DNA of 64,000 bases from Corydoras sp. C115 (GCA_019802505.1 JAFMOC010000070.1:2510001-2574000); one strand, 5' to 3'; positions 10,001 to 19,603 are shown, counted from the first letter of the stretch. Notes: a model not told the origin generated them from the sequence alone. A program made the numbers and translations.

Positions 10001-13000
10001 TCCATGTTTTTGGACTGTGGGAGGAAACCGGAGAACCCGGAGAACACCCACACGGACACGGGGAGAACATGGAAACTCCACCCAGATGGGGATTCGAACC
10101 GGGAATCCCTAGTGCTGAGAGGCGAACGTGCTAACCACTAAGCCACCGTGCCGCCACGTTCCAATTCATGTGCTGTAAAGGTTCCTCTATATCCGCTTTG
10201 GAAGTCAGTTTGGACGTACTTCAGAACTTCAGAATGACAAAGGACGTGATAAGAGGGCTGGTGGAATGGGGGGGGGGCCCTACCACAAACTGCGAATGCT
10301 CTTATGTTCCTTGTGCTTCCATTTCAGAAAAAAGTAGACCCATTTGTTGCAACGATCCTGTTACCTCACCCTTTTAAAAAGAACGCGAATCGAGTCGTAC
10401 TGTTCACAGAGGTGAGTAGTGTCGACGTTCGGAGCTGAAAAATGTAATAACATGCTGACTGTGAATGTTATTAAAGATTATAATGACTGTTTAGAATCCA
10501 GAGGAAGCCAGACTCGCGACTGAGCATGGAGCTGCCGTGGTCGGAGGAGGAGAGCTTGTTGATAAGGTAGGGCACACACTATTTAGAGTAGCCATATCAC
10601 CTTGAATCTATGTTTTTGGACTGTGGGAAGAAACCACAGAACCCAGAGAAATCTCCACCCAGGTCAGGGTTCAAACCTGGATGCCCAGTGCTGCCAGATG
10701 GACGTCCAAACCACTAAACCTTTGTGCTGGCCCTCTATAGATCGGAATCATTATAAATTGTATTTAAATTCACACACACACAAACCTGATTACTCAAGAT
10801 TAATGGAAGTTTGAGGGAAATGCAACCTAACAAACGACAGAATATCATTAGAAAACTTGTGCTGCAGTGCCTTTTATCTTTCTATATATATTTAAATACA
10901 GTACCGTATTTTCCGGACTATAAGGCCCACCTAAAAGCCTAAAATGTTCCCAGAAATCGGCCGTGCGCCTTATAATCCGGTGATTAAAATAATGTGTGTT
11001 TTATCAAGTAGTAGAATAAACTTCAATTATAAATCAGCGTTTTGCATCCTTTACTTTTCTTGTAGATCGTATGTTTTAGCGAGTGCCTTATAATACGCTG
11101 CCGTACAGAATAAGTACCGTACAGAAATAGAGTCCGTAATCGAGACTGCACCTTATAGTACGGTGCACCTTATACGTGGGACAAATACAGAAATAGACCC
11201 CGTAATTCAGACTGCACCTTATAATACGGTGCGCCTTATGGTCCGGAAAATACGGTACTCAAGATTAATGGAAGTTTGAGGGAAACGCAACCTAACAAAC
11301 GACAGAATATCATTAGAAAACTTGTGCTGCAGTGCCTTTTATCTTTCTATATATATTTAAATACAGTACCGTATTTTCCGGACTATAAGGCCCACCTAAA
11401 AGCCTAAAATGTTTCCAGAAATCGGACGTGCGCCTTATAATCCGGTGCGCCTTATATGTGTACTGAGTTCCAAAATCTATAAAAGTATTGTTGTGCGACC
11501 GGGTGTTTTTTTTCCACACATCACTGTCACTGCTGAAAAAGCCGAGTGAAGGAAATTAACTGGGAGCTCGCCGTCATTCCGGGAGGATTAAATAAAGAAC
11601 TCCGACCGCTGGACATTGGCGTAAACGGGGCGTTTAAAGTAAAGTTGTGGGCGGCGTGGGAGCGATGGATGATAGACGCGAACACACGTTTACTAAAACT
11701 CGGGAGGCGGCGGCGCGCGAGTTACGCCACCGTCTGTGAATGGATTGTGGATGCCTGGGCTGAGGGTTCTGCTGTAACCGTCGTCCGAGCTTTCGCGAAA
11801 GCCGGCATCGTCGCCGAACGGCCGCCTGGCGACGATTGATGCGCAGCTTTTTAATTCAGACACAGAAGACGAGGACTTTGATGGATTTGTGGGAGAAGAG
11901 TGATTAAAATAATGTGTGTTTTGTCAAGTAGTAGAATAAACTTTTTCATTCATTCATTATCTCCCGCTTTATCTTCTATTAGGGTCGCGGTGGGGTTCCC
12001 CATGCCCATCCAGGGGAGAACATTTCGGGCGCTGGCCAGACACACCCAGGACAGGGCGCCATTCCATCGCTGGACACACACTCACTCACACAGACACACT
12101 CTATATGGGGCAATTTGGAGAACTCAATTGGCTTGATCCATGTTTTTGGACTGTGGGAGGAAACCGGAGAACCCGGAGGAAACCCACGCGGACACGGGGA
12201 GAACATGGAAACTCCACCCATATGGGGATTCGAACCTGGAATCCCTAGTGCTGAGAGGCGAACGTGCTAACCACTAAGCCACCGTACCACCCTAGAATAA
12301 ACTTCAATTATAAATCAGCGTTTTGCATCCTTTACTTTTCTTGTACATCGTATGTTTTAGCGAGTGCCTTATAATACACTGCCGTACAGAATAAGTACCG
12401 TACACAAATAGAGTCCGTAATTCAGACTGCGCCTTATAGTATGGTGCGCCTTATACATGGGTCAAATACAGAAATAGACCCCGTAATTCAGACTGTGCCT
12501 TATAATACGGTGCGCCTTATGGTCCGGAAAATACGGTACTCAAGATTAATGGAAGTTTGGGGGAAATGCAACCTAACAAACGACAGAATATCATTAGAAA
12601 ACTTGTGCTGCGGTGCCTTTTATCTTTCTATCTACAGATATTAGAAGATGTGATCACAGCTGACTTTTATCTGGCTGTTCCAAACATGATGGCCAAGCTG
12701 CTGCCTCTGAAAAATAAATTAAGGAAGAAATTCCCGAAAAGCAAGCGAGGTGAATGTGCTTTTTACATCCAGTAATCCGTTTGTCTTTAAGCATTAAAAA
12801 CGAATTCTGGTTTATTTTATTAAACTATGTTTACTGTTCACACTGTTACAGGGACGGTCGGAGTGAACATTCCCAAAATGCTGGAGTTGTTTAGGAGCGG
12901 TCATGAGTACATAGTAGAGAATGATTCGTACATCTACACACAAGTTGCAACGGTAAATCTTATTCACTGAACCAGGTCTACAAAAAAATATGTTTGTAGG

Positions 13001-14130
13001 TTATACTTTATATTTAAATATTTCATCCCTAAGATGATACTAATAGCATTTAGATGCACCAAAAAGATTTTTTTGGACCAAAACCAACAAAAACTGATTA
13101 CTGATTGTATAAAAGTCTGTGTTTATTTTACCACTTTTTAACTATTGGGTGAATAAAATAAGCTAAATATATTTTGTTCTTGGTTCCCAAAGAGCAAAAA
13201 CTACAATATATCCTACATTGAAATTTAAAAATATTTTTACATGTCAATATGGCAATTCAATTTGTGAAACAAACATTTTATTTCTTTTTTCCGTTGAAAT
13301 TCATTATTACCATATAGTTAATATAAACACGTAAATTTTACTACAAATTTTGCATCATATATGGACTTTGTAGTTTTACAATTCCAGACTGTAGTCCATC
13401 TGTGTTCTTTGTTGTTGTTAGTCCCTGTTGGTTCTCTGTTGGTCAGGAGCATCACAGAACAGGTATCATTTGGGTGGTGGATTGTCAGTTCTGCAGTGAC
13501 ACTGATGTGGTGAGGGGGTGTTAGTGCAGCAGTGCTGCTGGAGTTTCATTTAAACACCTCAGTCACACTGCTGGGATAGGAATAATGCACCAACCCAATA
13601 ACCCCTGCTCTGTGGGGGTACTATTGGGGTTCTGAGCATTAGAACAGAGTAAAGGGGACGAACACAGTATGTACTGTACAACACACACAGATGGACTACA
13701 GAATGAAATTGGAGAATTACAAAGAACATCTTTACTGTAAGGGAAACTGAGAACATGGACAATAATGGACCAAAAAGGAGGTGCGCTAATGTAGCCAGGG
13801 AGAAAAAATTCCCAGGACTGAGCGTGTCTTTGGTTGATTTGATTCTCAGTTATTGCTGATAGTTTGTGTAGAACGAGTTAAAGTCCTTTGGACCAGAACA
13901 TTTAAATGGACCTGATGCTGGAGCTTCAGCTAAAATGTTTTTTGTATGTTTTAAATAGTTGGACATGCCAAAGGAACACATTGTAGATAACATGAGGGTC
14001 ATCATTCAGGATGTGGCATCACATAAACCAGAAGAGTTTGGTGAGTGGGGATTATCTCTTTGTCATTTGCACCATAATTCAGTACTATACCTCTATTATA
14101 AATAACGGTATTTACACCGTTTATTTACAC

Positions 14131-14185
<55 letters not shown>

Positions 14186-14227
14186 ATATATATATATTTA
14201 TACTCTATTATAAATATATTTACACCG

Positions 14228-14289
<62 letters not shown>

Positions 14290-14567
14290 ATATATATATA
14301 TTTATACTCTATTATAAATAACGGTATTTATAAAAGAGCATTCAGTTCACAAAGTATGTACATTATTTAGGCTTAAACTCTAATTGTAAATCTGAATTGT
14401 GTATTCATTTAAAATGCTTAAACTATCCAGTGTTAATTCTGAATTGATGTTCCTGTCTTCGTGCAGGTCCTCTGATTGAAAAGGCCATCATGGGCAGCGA
14501 AACAAGCGAACCCTTACTCATCAAATTTGAAAAGTTCTTAGAAAAGGAGGTCAAAAAAGAAGACTGA
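7032..14567 (+). CDS. mrpl1: mrpl1, mitochondrial ribosomal protein L1 (uL1m), nine-exon gene
   Basis: Seen: nine exons (7032-7062, 7377-7488, 8988-9276, 10328-10411, 10495-10566, 12638-12749, 12852-12952, 13959-14040, 14467-14567) all have AG/GT borders and join in frame to 984 nt, giving 327 residues plus TGA, close to the about 325 residues of human MRPL1. Residues 1-48 are rich in Arg, Ser and Ala without acids, as in a mitochondrial presequence. Residues about 54-75 are a Lys/Glu-rich linker. The remainder is the L1 domain, with recognisable blocks such as AWAPIDDVYVVRHYP, FIDLTLDM, GAAVVGGGELVDK, ADFYLAVP and IPKMLELF. Known: uL1m forms the L1 stalk of the mitoribosomal large subunit, near tRNA leaving the E site. 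Nothing looks broken. The ATG at 7032 is chosen because it opens the presequence and exon 1 splices in phase. Introns are full of SINEs and DNA transposons. Confidence 0.96.
7377..7488 (+). CDS. mrpl1: mrpl1 exon 2
   Basis: The acceptor is TTTTTTAG|CT and the donor AA|GTCAGT. It codes for the rest of the presequence up to the alanine run AAAAK; the Lys codon is split with exon 3. A V-SINE block lies only 13 bp past this donor. Confidence 0.92.
7502..7838 (-). mobile_element. V-SINE nested in an older V-SINE, mrpl1 intron 2
   Basis: It sits in the (GAAT)n tail of the older copy at 7839-8166. The head is decayed (ACCACCATGCCTGACC). Confidence 0.85.
7839..8166 (-). mobile_element. Older V-SINE at the mrpl1 exon 2 donor
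   Basis: The TSD CAGTTCAGCTT lies at 7491-7501 and again at about 8168-8178, framing the nested pair. Many substitutions mark it as older than its neighbour. Confidence 0.85.
8988..9276 (+). CDS. mrpl1: mrpl1 exon 3 (largest exon)
   Basis: The acceptor is TTTTCTCAG|GCC and the donor AAGAAG|GTCAGG. It codes for the basic linker and the start of the L1 domain, ending at TLDMKLEKK. The open frame runs past the donor for 14 codons to TGA, so intron retention would truncate the protein. Confidence 0.95.
9318..9560 (+). repeat. Decayed V-SINE, mrpl1 intron 3
   Basis: Core and linker are recognisable (CATGTTCTCCCTGTGT, TTTACTCCCACAGTCC, AACATGG, GTGTGCCCAGCAATGG), but the head is lost. It begins about 40 bp after the exon 3 donor. 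Confidence 0.8.
9690..9793 (+). repeat. V-SINE fragment, mrpl1 intron 3
   Basis: Core end and linker only (CCACAGTTCAAAA, AAATTGCCCC, TCTGTGTGAGTGAG), cut by the next SINE. Confidence 0.75.
9807..10155 (-). mobile_element. V-SINE, mrpl1 intron 3
   Basis: It is full length with TSD ACGTTCCAATTC on both sides, inserted into the older fragment. Confidence 0.93.
10328..10411 (+). CDS. mrpl1: mrpl1 exon 4
   Basis: The acceptor is CATTTCAG|AAA and the donor ACAGAG|GTGAGT. It holds 28 codons in phase 0, including KKVDPFVATILLPHPF and VVLFTE, matching the L1 core beta strand of the mammalian protein. Confidence 0.93.
10495..10566 (+). CDS. mrpl1: mrpl1 exon 5
   Basis: The acceptor is CTGTTTAG|AAT and the donor GATAAG|GTAGGG. 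It holds 24 codons in phase 0 (NPEEARLATEHGAAVVGGGE...), equivalent to the human ENGAAFAGGTSLI block. Confidence 0.93.
10595..10735 (-). repeat. V-SINE fragment, mrpl1 intron 5
   Basis: Reversed core end and head only (ATGTTTTTGGACTGTGGGA, TCCACCCAGGTCAGG, AACCACTAAACC). Confidence 0.8.
10791..10901 (+). repeat. Flank repeat R1 of the intron-5 triplication
   Basis: It starts ACTCAAGATTAATGGAAG and ends TTTAAATACAG, directly abutting M1. It is nearly identical to R2 (11256-11366) and, except at the end, to R3 (12538-12637), which holds the true exon 6 branch and acceptor region. Confidence 0.88.
10902..11257. mobile_element. Pogo/Tigger-like non-autonomous element, copy M1
   Basis: It is bounded by terminal inverted repeats TACCGTATTTTCCGGAC... 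and ...GTCCGGAAAATACGGTA, with internal CCTTATA/GCGCCTTATA subrepeats. It lies in mrpl1 intron 5. Its left arm joins directly to TGATTAAAATAATGTG, a sequence that in copy M2 lies after the transposase remnant, so M1 is an internal-deletion derivative. It lacks the SINE carried by M2. Confidence 0.8.
11256..11366 (+). repeat. Flank repeat R2 of the intron-5 triplication
   Basis: It sits between M1 and M2 and is the same as R1 apart from about one base (AAACGC for AAATGC). It keeps an ATACAG acceptor-like end. Confidence 0.88.
11546..11903 (+). pseudogene. C-terminal fragment of a pogo-type DDE transposase
   Basis: The frame 11546-11839 reads ...LAVIPGGLNKELRPLDIGVN.AFKVKL.AAWERWM..., ending in ...ATVVRAF-type residues (here VTVVRAFAKAGIVAE). 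This is the C-terminal DDE_1 endonuclease block of Tigger/pogo-like fish transposases, including the PLDIGVN stretch. A stop/frameshift after GDD (about 11837) separates the usual acidic tail, which is still legible in another frame at 11841-11903 (QLFNSDTEDEDFDGF) before TGA. The N-terminal DNA-binding part and first catalytic Asp residues are missing, so it is dead. Confidence 0.78.
11945..12290 (-). mobile_element. V-SINE nested in pogo-like element M2
   Basis: It is full length and reversed, flanked by the 12-bp TSD TAGAATAAACTT. M1 has the same site empty (TAGAATAAACTTCAATT). Confidence 0.93.
12538..12637 (+). repeat. Flank repeat R3, the functional exon 6 acceptor region
   Basis: It is identical to R1/R2 up to TTTTATCTTTCTAT, then diverges to CTACAG|exon 6. 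It carries TTTGGGGG and CTGCGG variants not seen in R1 or R2. Confidence 0.88.
12638..12749 (+). CDS. mrpl1: mrpl1 exon 6
   Basis: The acceptor is TCTATCTACAG|ATA and the donor AGCGAG|GTGAAT. It codes for ILEDVITADFYLAVPNM and a basic stretch to KSKR. The 100 bp before this acceptor exist in two further copies upstream (10791-10901 and 11256-11366). Confidence 0.94.
12852..12952 (+). CDS. mrpl1: mrpl1 exon 7
   Basis: The acceptor is TGTTACAG|GGA and the donor GCAACG|GTAAAT. It codes for GTVGVNIPKMLELFRSGHEY, the highly conserved L1 block that contains the IPKMLELF motif. Confidence 0.94.
13378..13715. mobile_element. MITE with CTGTAGTCCATCTGTG terminal inverted repeats, mrpl1 intron 7
   Basis: The left end CAGACTGTAGTCCATCTGTG pairs with CACAGATGGACTACAG at about 13690-13705. 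The interior TGCAGTGACACTGATGTGG...GCAGTGCTGCTGGAG is a repeat type I associate with otophysan fishes (from memory, not checked). Confidence 0.7.
13959..14040 (+). CDS. mrpl1: mrpl1 exon 8
   Basis: The acceptor is TTTAAATAG|TTG and the donor AGTTTG|GTGAGT. It codes for LDMPKEHIVDNMRVIIQDV..., corresponding to the helix before the end of the L1 domain. Confidence 0.93.
14130..14330. repeat. mrpl1: Tandemly duplicated (AT)n block in mrpl1 intron 8
   Basis: Two (AT)n runs (about 14132-14179 and 14234-14283) are each followed by the same AAATAAAATATATATATA...CTCTATTATAAATA tail and preceded by TTTACACCGTTTATTTA. The roughly 105-bp unit is therefore duplicated. Confidence 0.9.
14467..14567 (+). 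CDS. mrpl1: mrpl1 exon 9 with stop codon
   Basis: The acceptor is TTCGTGCAG|GTC. It codes for GPLIEKAIMGS...LLIKFEKFLEKEVKKED and then TGA at 14565-14567. The acidic and basic C-terminal tail resembles that of mammalian MRPL1. Confidence 0.93.
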
Positions 14568-14585
14568 TTCTGTTTCGTAAACAAT

Positions 14586-14636
14586 AATAAATGTGATTGT
14601 CTTCTCTGTTATGTTAATTACTCGTGAGGAAATAAA
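14586..14636 (+). terminator. mrpl1: mrpl1 polyadenylation signals
   Basis: Two AATAAA hexamers lie at 14586-14591 and 14631-14636, 19 and 64 bp past the stop codon. The 3' UTR would therefore be very short. Which one is used cannot be told from sequence. Confidence 0.7.
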
Positions 14637-14699
14637 TAGGTTGATGAACTGATCGGATATTTAAATCAATTCTCATAGAATTCTTGATTATCTGGAGGT

Positions 14700-14870
14700 G
14701 CGACCGCTCAGTGTTGGACTAACAATCTGAAAAACTGGAGCTCAAACCATGAGCCCATCAGAAGTTATTGATGTGGGGCACTTGAGCATGGCCCTTAACC
14801 CTTATTGCTCCGGGGGGGGGTGGTATCATGCTGTATCATGGCTGACCTTGTGCACTGACACCAAACCTGA
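14700..14870 (+). repeat. Decayed family 2 SINE
   Basis: The fragments CGCTCAGTGTTGGAC, ATCTGAAAAACTGGAG and CTTGAGCATGGCCCTTAACCC...TTGCTCC match the family 2 body. The tail is lost. Confidence 0.65.
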
Positions 14871-14960
14871 AGTTGGAATACTTGTAAATTATTTAGAAGA
14901 AAATCATTTTACACTCAGAAAAACAAATTCTGCCAATTAAGTGGATATAATTAAAGTGGA

Positions 14961-15302
14961 GGGCGGCACTGTAGTTTAGTGGTTAGCATGTTCTCCTCTC
15001 AGCACTAGGGATTCCCGGTTCAAATCCCAATCTGTGTGGAGTTCCCATGTTCTCCCCGTGTCCGCGTGGGTTTCCTCAGGGTTTTCCGGTTTCCTCTCAC
15101 AGTCCCAAAACATGGATCAAGGTCAATTAAATTCTCCAAATTGCCCCATATAGAGTGTGAGTGAGCATGTGCCCAGTGATAGATTGGCACCCTGTCCTGG
15201 GTGTATCTGCCCAGCGCCCGAAACGTTCCCCCCTGGATGGGCATGGGGAACCCCCACCCACGACCCTAATATAGAATAAAGCAGAAGATAACTGATGGAT
15301 GG
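14961..15302 (+). mobile_element. V-SINE, full length
   Basis: TSD AATTAAAGTGGA on both sides. Confidence 0.93.
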
Positions 15303-15430
15303 AATTAAAGTGGAATATTTTTTGTGCTTGTGTTCGCTATCGATTAAACCCTGATTCGTTGCAGTTACTTCAAAATAACACTAGATGGCGGTGCAGACTT
15401 CATTTCTATTTGAATAAACAAAATAATGGT

Positions 15431-15776
15431 AGGCGGCATGGTGGCTTAGTGGTTAGCACGTTCTCCTCTCAGCACTAGGGATTCCTGGTTCGAATCCCCA
15501 TCTGGGTGGAGTTTCCATGTTCTCCCCGTGTCTGCGTGGGTTTCCTCCGGGTTCTCCGGTTTCCTCCCACAGACCAAAAACATGGATCAAGTCAATTGAA
15601 TTCTCAAAATTGCCCCATATAGAGTGTGTTTGTGTGAGTGAGTGTGTGTCCAGTGATGGATTGGCGTCCTGTCCTGGTTCTATCTGCCCAGCGCCCGAGA
15701 CGTTCTCCCCTGGATGGGCATGGGGAACACCACCGCGACCCCAATAGAGGATAAAGCGGGAGATAATGAATGAATG
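15431..15776 (+). mobile_element. V-SINE, first of a same-strand dimer
   Basis: It is preceded by AAAATAATGGTA (about 15419-15430), with the same 12-mer between it and the next copy. Tail (GAAT)n. Confidence 0.93.
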
Positions 15777-15788
15777 AAAATAATGGTA

Positions 15789-16122
15789 GGCGGCTTAGTG
15801 GTTAGCACGTTCTCCTCTCAGCACTAGGGATTCCCGGTTCGAATCCCCATCTGGGTGGAGTTTCCATGTTCTCCCCGTGTCTGCGTGGGTTTCCTCCGGG
15901 TTCTCCGGTTTCCTCCCACAGTCCAAAAACATGGATCAAGTCAATTGAATTCTCAAATTGCCCCATATAGAGTGTGTTTGTGTGAGCGAGTGTGTGCCCA
16001 GCGATGGATTGGCGCCCTGTCCTGGTTCTATCTGCCCAGCGCCCGAAACGTTCTCCCCTGGATGGGCATGGGGAACCCCACCGCGACCCTAATAGAGGAT
16101 AAAGCGGGAGATAATGAATGAA
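15789..16122 (+). mobile_element. V-SINE, second of a same-strand dimer
   Basis: It is flanked on both sides by the same AAAATAATGGTA. It lacks a few head bases (AGGCGGCTTAGTGG). Confidence 0.92.
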
Positions 16123-16137
16123 AAAATAATGGTAGTT

Positions 16138-16300
16138 TAAATTCAGACTGTAGTCTATCTGTTGGTACGTTTTTTTGGTTCTACGTCCTTTAACCCTGTT
16201 ATTCATTGCAGAGGAGACCCACAACCGAGCAGGTATAATTTAAACGGAGTTATTCTCAGCACTGCAGTGACACTGATGTGGTGGTGGGGTTGTTTATCAT
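16138..16300. repeat. Truncated copy of the 13.4-kb MITE family
   Basis: Left end CAGACTGTAGTCTATCTG and interior CACTGCAGTGACACTGATGTGGTGG match the intron 7 element. The right end is absent. Confidence 0.65.
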
Positions 16301-16608
16301 ATACACACACGGTTCATGCCACTCCAGAACCTAAACCAAGAAGGTGAAGCTAATCTTTATGCAGATATTTGCTTAACTTAGTTAATTTTTTACCTTAGCA
16401 GATACTCCCAACATTCCACACTCACTAACCTGCATGGTTTTTATTATGGACTGTGGCACATGTGTAGTATGAGAGTAATGCTGGTTATAATAGTAAACAC
16501 TAGTTTGTGGTTAGTACTTTGTAGGATTTAATTTATCATAAACATCCGGTTTGTTGTTATCTGTGGAACAGGCCTTATAAGCAAATATGATTGTATTAAT
16601 TATAAATG

Positions 16609-16741
16609 TGCCCAGCGATGGATTGGCGCCCTGCCCTGAGTCTATCTGCCCAGTGCCTGAGATGTTCTCCCCTGGATGGGCATGGGGAACCCCACCATGA
16701 CACTAGTAGAGGATAAAGCGGGAGATAATGAATGAATGAAT
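16609..16741 (+). mobile_element. Headless short V-SINE (starts TGCCCAGCGATGG)
   Basis: TSD AATTATAAATG at 16598-16608 and 16742-16752. The start base is the same as in the copies at 4000 and 24569. Confidence 0.92.
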
Positions 16742-16766
16742 AATTATAAATGATTAGTATTATGAA

Positions 16767-17067
16767 TGGCCACATGGTGGGTTAATGGTTAGCACATCAG
16801 CCTCTCAGCACTGGGGATCAAGGTTTAAATCCCAATCTAGGCTCCAAATAACCCCTTTCAAACTCACAGACATACACTATATAGGGGCAATTTAGAGCAT
16901 TCAATTTACCTTAAATCCATGTTTTTGGACTTGGAGGAAACCGGAGAACCCGGAGGAAACCCACGTGGACACGGGGAGAACATGGAAACTCCACCCAGAT
17001 TGGGATTTGAACCTGGATCCTCAGGGCTGAAAGGGGAATGTGCTAATCACTAAGCCGCGTTCTGCCC
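16767..17067. repeat. Chimeric V-SINE: plus-strand head joined to minus-strand body
   Basis: 16767-16845 is a forward head (GGTTAGCACATCAGCCTCTC). From about 16857 the sequence is reversed (ACACTATATAGGGGCAATTT ... GCTAATCACTAAGCCGC). A head therefore faces a second head, consistent with recombination or nested insertion. Confidence 0.75.
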
Positions 17068-17092
17068 TGATTTAGTATACTATATGTAAAGA

Positions 17093-17372
17093 TGCCCATA
17101 CCCATCCAGGGGAGAACGTTTTGGGTGTTGGGCAGATACACCCAGGACAGGGCGCCAATCCATTGCTGGACACACACACTCACACAAATACACTCTATAT
17201 GGGGCAATTTGGAGACTTCAATTGACCTTGATCCATGTTTTTGGACTGTGGGAGGAAACCGGAGAACCCGGGGGATACCCACGTGGACATGGGGAGAACA
17301 TGGAAACTCCACCCAGATTCAAACCGGGAATCCCTAGTGCTGAGAGGAGAACATGCTAACCACTAATCCACC
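17093..17372 (-). mobile_element. V-SINE missing its tail
   Basis: Reversed copy starting at CCCATACCCATCCAGGGG, without the GATAAAGCGG end. Confidence 0.85.
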
Positions 17373-17839
17373 CATTAATTAACTAATTAGTGGTAATTAA
17401 TTTGTTTTCTATGAATAAATAGCCCATTTTCTACTACATTTTATACGTCACAAGTGGAATTAGTTTAGGATAAAGTCATTTCACTTTATTTAGGGGTGGT
17501 TTATAAAAAAAATAAAACCTTGTTTAATATACACGAGTCAGCATGTAAATGGTGTAAGGCATCGTTCTCCAAAAATGGAGTTCATTTGTTAAAACCCTGT
17601 ATGCAGAATCTTCTAAGCAAGGAACAGTGGAAGACCATGAAGAATCTAGAATGCAAAGTGTGTTCGCAGCATAATTAAATCATGGCCTCACTCTGGCAGA
17701 TGCTATTACCATAATTTATGTGGTATCTACACTTGTAATCAGAAATAGAAAGCGGGAGTTAATTACTTTAAACTTGCCTGTCGAGCTAAATTTAGTTGTA
17801 AGTAAAATTTTGACAATGAATAATGTTATAAATAATATT

Positions 17840-18168
17840 TAAGAAGGAGGCTTACTGGTTAGCACGTTCTCCTCTCAGCGCTAGGGATTCCCGGTTCGAA
17901 TCCCCATCTGGGTGGAGTTTCCATGTTCTCCCCGTGTCTGTGTGGGTTTCCTCTGGGTTCTCCGGTTTCCTCCCACAGTCCAAAAACTCAATTGAGTTCT
18001 CCAAATTGTCCCATATAGAGTGTGTCTGTGTAAGTGAGTGTGTGCCCAGCGATGGATTGGCGCCCTGTCCTGGGTCTATCTGCCCAGTGGCCGAGACGTT
18101 CTCCCCTGGATGGGCAAGGGGAACTCCACCGCGACCCTAATAGAGGATAAAGCGGGAGACAATGAAGG
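17840..18168 (+). mobile_element. V-SINE
   Basis: Imperfect TSD ATAATATTTAAGAAGG / ATAATATTTGAGAAGG. A short second head fragment follows at 18183-18232. Confidence 0.88.
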
Positions 18169-18435
18169 AATGATAATATTTGAGAAGGCGGCGTGGTGGT
18201 GCAGTGGTGAGCACGTTGGTCTTAAACACTGGTGATAATTGCACAAGTAACACAGTTATTCCAATCCCTTTCAAGTCGACCAAGACCTGGTTAAAAAAGC
18301 ATTCCAAAATTCTTTAGTGTGTCCAAATGTTAATTCAATTAAAGTTCTTATGTGACCTTTAAAGAAAACATCAATTTGTACTCGAACAACAAGCCAGTGT
18401 TCTTAAACAAAAATACCAATGGCATGGCAGAACTT

Positions 18436-18776
18436 ATTCATTCATTCATTCATTATCTTCCGCTTTATCCTATATTAGGGTCACGGTGGGGTTCCCCATG
18501 CCCATCCAGGGGAGAACGTTTCGGGCGCTGGGCAGATACACCCAGGACAGGGCGCCAATCTATCGCAGGGCACACACTCACTCACACAGACACACTCTAT
18601 ATGGGGCAATTTGGAGAATTCAATTGACTTCATCTATGATTTTGGATGAAACCGGAGAACCCGGAAGAAGCCCACACAGACACGGGGAGAACATGGAAAC
18701 TCCACCCAGATTGGGATTCGAACCTGAATCCCCCATGCTAAGAGTCTACTGTGCTGACCACTAAGCCACATGCCAA
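18436..18776 (-). mobile_element. V-SINE
   Basis: Full length with a worn head (ACTAAGCCACATGCC). A 20-bp scrap of a second copy (GACAGGGCGCCAATCTATCG) follows at 18779. Confidence 0.88.
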
Positions 18777-18852
18777 TTGGACAGGGCGCCAATCTATCGC
18801 TGACATGTGGTTTTCAAAGCTTTGAAAATGATCCACAAGGTACTGAGACAAA

Positions 18853-19050
18853 AAGGGCAAGCTCAGTGTTTAGGGTGTTGGGCTATCAATCTGAAGGTTG
18901 GGGGTTCAAATCCCAGGTCCACTGAAGTTACCAATGTGGGTCCTTGAGCAAGACCCTTAACTCTCATTGCTCCAGGGATGTTGTGATTAACCCTGTGCTC
19001 ACCTTGTAAGTCGCTTTGGATAAAAGCATCTGATAAATAAATGACCAAAA
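18853..19050 (+). mobile_element. tRNA-derived SINE, family 2
   Basis: Body and tail match the copy at 5765. The first head bases are lost (AAGCTCAGTGTTTAGG). Confidence 0.82.
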
Positions 19051-19059
19051 AATGTTCAT

Positions 19060-19556
19060 GGGGGAGGGGCGGCGGTTCCCCATGGCCATACAGGGGAGAG
19101 CACTTCAGGCGCTGGGCAGATACACTCAGAGTGCCAATCCATTGCTGTGCACACACGATACACCAACTATATATTGGCAATTTAGGTAATTAAGAGCCAT
19201 ATCACCATGAATCCATGTTTTTGGACTGTGGGAAGAAACTGGAGAACCCGGAGAGAACTCTCACAGACACCATCCAGGGCAGAACATTTCGGGCGCTGGG
19301 CAGCTACACCCAGGACAGGACACCAATCCATCGCTGGGCACATATTCACTCACACAGACACACTCTATATGGGGCAATTTGGAGAACTCAATTGACTTGA
19401 GCCATGTTTTTGGACTGTGGGAAGAAACTGGAGAACCCGGAGAGAACTCACACCGACACTGGGGGAACATGAGACGTTGCCCAGATCAAGATTCGAACCT
19501 GGAACTAAGCACTAAGAGGCAGACGTGCTAACCATGAAGCCACCGTGCTGCCCCAT
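19060..19556 (-). repeat. Two joined V-SINE partial copies
   Basis: A tail-side part (about 19060-19265) runs into a second copy starting CCATCCAGGGCAGAAC (19270) and ending in the head at 19556. Both are reversed. Confidence 0.82.
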
Positions 19557-19603
19557 CGCCATGATTCTTAATATATTTCCAGTCGCTGTAAATCTCTATA
19601 AGC

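Larger units (their letters stand above)
11367..12538 (+). mobile_element. Pogo/Tigger-like element, copy M2, with transposase remnant and nested SINE
   Basis: It has the same terminal inverted repeats as M1 but keeps about 440 bp of the 3' part of a transposase gene. A V-SINE is nested at 11945-12290. The own length without the SINE is about 0.83 kb, so it is internally deleted and non-autonomous. Confidence 0.8.
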
